In this document: piece after piece, positions 4,943 through 7,431 of the stretch | How the letters are laid out: each line of letters starts with the position of its first letter | Numbering within the stretch: the stretch's first letter is position 1 | Source of the DNA: Bacillota bacterium | Lineage (GTDB): Bacteria; Bacillota; Clostridia; Oscillospirales; Acutalibacteraceae | DNA length: 7,431 nucleotides | Reading direction: 5' to 3' | Assembly: GCA_023401495.1 (NCBI GenBank) | Contig: JAEXDU010000189.1 | Location: 1 to 7,431, forward strand | The notes under the pieces: generated by a model | Seen by the model: the letters and a program-made list of their open reading frames with translations, nothing else | What the model was told of the DNA's origin: nothing | Database searches by the model: none | Translations under genes and position numbers: made by a program

Positions 4943-5857
4943 TCAAATGACGAATTGCTCCATATACCGTTTCGAAATTTTCAGGCTGTTCAGAACTCTT
5001 TCCCGACTGCCTTCAAACGCCTTATCTTCAATTTCAATACAGGCGTAACCATTATAGCCGATGTCGGTCAGGGCGGAGACATATTTTCCCCAATCCACGT
5101 CGCCAAGGCCGGGGAGCTTGGGTACCATATATTCCAGCGGATACGCCATCGTGCCGACCTCGCGCAGACGATCCGGCAGCAGCTTGATGTCCTTGAAATG
5201 AACATGGAAAATCCGGTCTTTGAATTCATACAGAGGGGTAATATAGTCCATCCTCTGCCAGACAAAATGGCTGGGATCGTAATTCAGCCCAAAATTCGGG
5301 CTGGGCACGATTTGGAACAGCTTGCGCCAGATGACCGGCGTACTGGCCAGATTCTGCCCGCCGGGCCACTGATCCGGCCCGAACAGCATCGGGCAGTTCT
5401 CAATGGCAATGCGAACGCCAAGCGCTTCTGCCTGCTGTACGATCGGCGGCCAGATTTCCCGGAACAGCTCCAGATTTTCTTCCACGGTTTTGGTCTGGTC
5501 GCGCCCCACAAAGGTGGTGACCAGATTCACGCCGAGGCGGTGGCTGGCCGCGATCACCTGTTTCAAGTGGGCGATATTGGCGGCGCGCTTTTCCGGGTCG
5601 CCGTCCATGGTGTTCGGGTAATATGCCAGCGAAGAAATCTCCACCTTGCGGGCCTTGCAGTAATCCAGAATCCGTGCTGCTTCTTTGTCTGTCAGGGCGC
5701 TGACATCGATATGGCTAACCCCGGCATAGCGCCGCTCCGCCTTTCCGCGGGGCCAGCAGGCGACCTCCACACAGGAAAATCCGAGCCCTGCGGCGGTATC
5801 GATCATCTCTTCAAATGACATCTGATCTAAAATAGCGCTGATAAATCCAAGCTTCAT
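4943..5857 (-). CDS. Sugar phosphate isomerase/epimerase-type TIM-barrel protein (first copy)
   Basis: A 304-residue TIM-barrel protein of the same superfamily as the downstream isomerase, but clearly different in sequence. The N-terminus MKLGFISAIL leads into a barrel with GFSCVEVACWP (residues 26-36). Metal-site residues are Glu153 (IAIENCPMLFG), Asp194 and His197 (LNYDPSHFVW), His218/His220 (IFHVHFKDIK) and Glu275/Glu277 (ACIEIEDKA). LPGLGDVDWG (248-257) is the substrate-side loop common in the family. Its ATG overlaps the stop of the preceding dehydrogenase (ATGA, 5857-5854), and a GGAG lies about nine bases upstream. The two are therefore translationally coupled and probably act in consecutive steps. 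Xylose-isomerase-like epimerases and IolE/IolI-type inositol enzymes share this fold. I cannot choose among them from sequence. Confidence 0.93.
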   Translation of the reverse strand: MKLGFISAILDQMSFEEMIDTAAGLGFSCVEVACWPRGKAERRYAGVSHIDVSALTDKEAARILDYCKARKVEISSLAYYPNTMDGDPEKRAANIAHLKQVIAASHRLGVNLVTTFVGRDQTKTVEENLELFREIWPPIVQQAEALGVRIAIENCPMLFGPDQWPGGQNLASTPVIWRKLFQIVPSPNFGLNYDPSHFVWQRMDYITPLYEFKDRIFHVHFKDIKLLPDRLREVGTMAYPLEYMVPKLPGLGDVDWGKYVSALTDIGYNGYACIEIEDKAFEGSRERVLNSLKISKRYMEQFVI

Positions 5858-6909
5858 CCGATTTCACTCCTCTCCTGATGAATAGCGACTGCGCGACCGG
5901 TCTGTGAGGATTCGATGCAGGCGAACACCGCACGCATGGCGCTGAGAGCCGCTTCCCCGGAAAGATAGCCCGGGTCCTCCCCGCCAAGGCAGGCGGCAAA
6001 CCGATCGATCACGCCGGAGCTGGTCTGGTTGTCGTTGGTCTGAATTTGATCCACCCGGTACAAAACGATTTCCCCATTGGGCCTGATCAGCTGAATGGCA
6101 TATTGGGGATCATCGTAAATGCGCAGGATTCCCTTCGTTCCGTAAAGGATGGTGGAATTGTCCTCCGCCCCGTAATACGTCCAGCTGGCCGTCATCGTCC
6201 CGATGGCGTCGCCGCTGAGCCGGTAAATGCAGATGGCGTTGTCGTCCACGCCGATGAGATTCCCCGAAGCGTCCGTTTTGTCCAGCGTGGTGAGCCGGGC
6301 GGTGGCTTCCACCACCTTTTGGCCCGACAGGAACTGAATCAGGTCTGTTTTATGGATGCCGAGATCGGCCATCGCGCCCATACTCGCACGCTTTTTATCA
6401 AAAAACCATGTGCTTTTTCCGGCGTCGACGCTCCAGGTCTCCGGCCCGCCATGGCCGAAGGTGGTGCGGAAGGTGAGCAGCTTCCCTATCGCACCTTCCT
6501 CCAGCAGCTGCTTTGCCAGCATGTGCGCCCGAGTCAGTTCCTGGTTGTGGCCGATCATCAGCAGCCTGCCGGTTTCACGCGCGGCGGCAACCATGGTTTC
6601 GCATTCTTCAAGCGTAGAAGCCATGGGCTTTTCACAAAGGACATGTTTGCCGGCGTGCAAAGCCGCAGCCGCGATCTCCGCATGGGTCGTGTTGACGGTG
6701 CAGACGCTGACCGCGTCGATGGCGAGGTCGTTCAGCATCTCCTGATAAGAGGCATACACCCTGCCCCCGTGCGCTGCGGCAAGCTCCTGCGCACGCTGCG
6801 TGTTGAGGTCGAAATACCCGGCGATTTCCGTTTCCGGATTGGCGAGATACTCCGGTATATGGCGTACCTGTGCGATTTTTCCGCATCCGATGATCCCAAC
6901 TTTGTACAC
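5854..6909 (-). CDS. Gfo/Idh/MocA-family NAD(P)-dependent oxidoreductase (first copy)
   Basis: With the GTG start at 6909 the protein has 351 residues. KVGIIGCGKIAQ (residues 3-14) is the nucleotide-binding loop, EKP is at 93-95 (VLCEKPMAS), and DLGIHKTDLIQFLSG (182-196) carries the expected catalytic His and Asp. The remainder is the C-terminal alpha/beta domain with a GTKG loop. GTG is preferred because AAAGGGGA ends about eight bases before it and the protein then starts with MYKVGIIG. The ATG 33 bases upstream would add 11 residues and has no good site. The gene begins 50 bases after the permease and overlaps the isomerase gene by four bases. Similar pairs occur in inositol, sugar-acid and 3-keto-glycoside pathways. 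Substrate unknown. Confidence 0.93.
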   Translation of the reverse strand: MYKVGIIGCGKIAQVRHIPEYLANPETEIAGYFDLNTQRAQELAAAHGGRVYASYQEMLNDLAIDAVSVCTVNTTHAEIAAAALHAGKHVLCEKPMASTLEECETMVAAARETGRLLMIGHNQELTRAHMLAKQLLEEGAIGKLLTFRTTFGHGGPETWSVDAGKSTWFFDKKRASMGAMADLGIHKTDLIQFLSGQKVVEATARLTTLDKTDASGNLIGVDDNAICIYRLSGDAIGTMTASWTYYGAEDNSTILYGTKGILRIYDDPQYAIQLIRPNGEIVLYRVDQIQTNDNQTSSGVIDRFAACLGGEDPGYLSGEAALSAMRAVFACIESSQTGRAVAIHQERSEIG

Positions 6910-6959
6910 AAGTAAGTCCCCTTTCTTCCATTTACAATTCATTCGTCCGTGCGGCCCGT

Positions 6960-7431
6960 TCAGGAGGTAGATTCCTTCTTTTGCAACAGAACGGCGCCGA
7001 TGACAATCACGCCCTTGAAAGCCTCCCGCAGAAACGGCGGAACCCCCATCAGATTGAGCAGATTGTTCATCACAGCGATGATCAGCATGCCGAGCACAGT
7101 GCCCAGAATCGAGCCGCGCCCGCCGGCCATGTTGGTCCCGCCGACAATCGCCGCCGCGATGGCGTCCATTTCGTAGCCGCTGCCCGCGTTCGCGTAATCC
7201 ATGGAACCGATGCGCGAAACCTGCAGCACGGCGGAAAGTGCGACCAGCATCCCCATCAGTGCGTAAACACGGCGCTTGATGCGGTTTACGGGAATGCCGG
7301 AAAGCTTTGCCGCGCGCTCGTTCGAGCCGATCGCCACCACATGCCGGCCAAAGGCGGTGCGCTGCGAGACAATGTGCAGCACGGCGGAAATCAGCAGCCA
7401 GTAGAGAATAGGCATCAGCATCTGCCCGCCG
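6960..7431 (-). CDS. RbsC-type sugar ABC transporter permease, C-terminal part (partial at window edge)
   Basis: The frame is open at the right edge and ends with TGA at 6962-6960. About 156 residues are visible, roughly the C-terminal half of a branched-chain/ribose-type permease. Key family signatures are GRHVVAIGSNERAAKLSGIP, GYEMDAIAAAIVGGTNMAGG RGS (the cytoplasmic EAA-like region and its flanks), then TVLGMLIIAVMNNLLNLMGV and a final hydrophobic segment (AFKGVIVIGAVLLQ). Hydrophobic stretches fit at least four membrane segments. It works in the cytoplasmic membrane with an ABC ATPase and a lipoprotein binding protein that should lie upstream, beyond the window. The ending KKESTS is a normal short cytoplasmic tail. 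As the first visible gene of the operon it indicates that the downstream enzymes process an imported sugar or cyclitol. Confidence 0.93.
   Translation of the reverse strand, partial: GGQMLMPILYWLLISAVLHIVSQRTAFGRHVVAIGSNERAAKLSGIPVNRIKRRVYALMGMLVALSAVLQVSRIGSMDYANAGSGYEMDAIAAAIVGGTNMAGGRGSILGTVLGMLIIAVMNNLLNLMGVPPFLREAFKGVIVIGAVLLQKKESTS

Overview
The window looks like chromosomal DNA of a spore-forming Firmicute, probably a Clostridia/Oscillospiraceae-type gut or anaerobic bacterium. This rests on strong AGGAGG-type ribosome binding sites, a near-consensus sigma-A promoter, GTG and TTG starts, a LacI regulator with a cre-like palindromic operator, and a collagen-like Gly-Pro-Thr repeat typical of exosporium or surface proteins. 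No taxonomic marker gene is present, so this placement is inference. All well-supported genes are on the minus strand.

Right part (7431 down to 2899): the 3' half of a sugar-uptake operon. In transcription order it holds the C-terminal half of an RbsC-type ABC permease, a Gfo/Idh/MocA dehydrogenase (GTG start), a TIM-barrel sugar isomerase/epimerase coupled to it by an ATGA overlap, a second TIM-barrel isomerase/epimerase (best start TTG), and a second Gfo/Idh/MocA dehydrogenase. Two dehydrogenase/isomerase pairs behind a permease suggest import of a sugar, glycoside or cyclitol followed by NAD(P)-dependent oxidation and isomerisation or cleavage. The substrate cannot be read from the sequence. 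The two larger gaps (4799-4942 and 3877-3985) carry diverged, oppositely oriented copies of a palindromic repeat of about 70 bp. The operon ends at two tandem intrinsic terminators (2766-2814 and 2725-2754).

Middle part (about 1829-2600): a plus-strand collagen-like open stretch of perfect Gly-X-Y triplets organised in 81-bp higher-order repeats, preceded by a non-collagenous module. It has no credible start and no C-terminal domain of its own, so I read it as a truncated or decayed collagen-like gene.

Left part (1620 down to 1): a separate minus-strand unit with a sigma-A promoter (1574-1609), two identical 18-bp operators 76 bp apart, and a LacI-family regulator. The regulator frame runs without any stop into a NagB-like sugar-phosphate isomerase/deaminase domain that leaves the window at base 1. 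The NagB-like part has its own near-ideal ribosome binding site and ATG inside that continuous frame. It is therefore either a genuine regulator-enzyme fusion with an internal start, or two genes whose separating stop has been lost by a one-base change in the A-tracts just upstream. This junction is the most unusual thing in the window.
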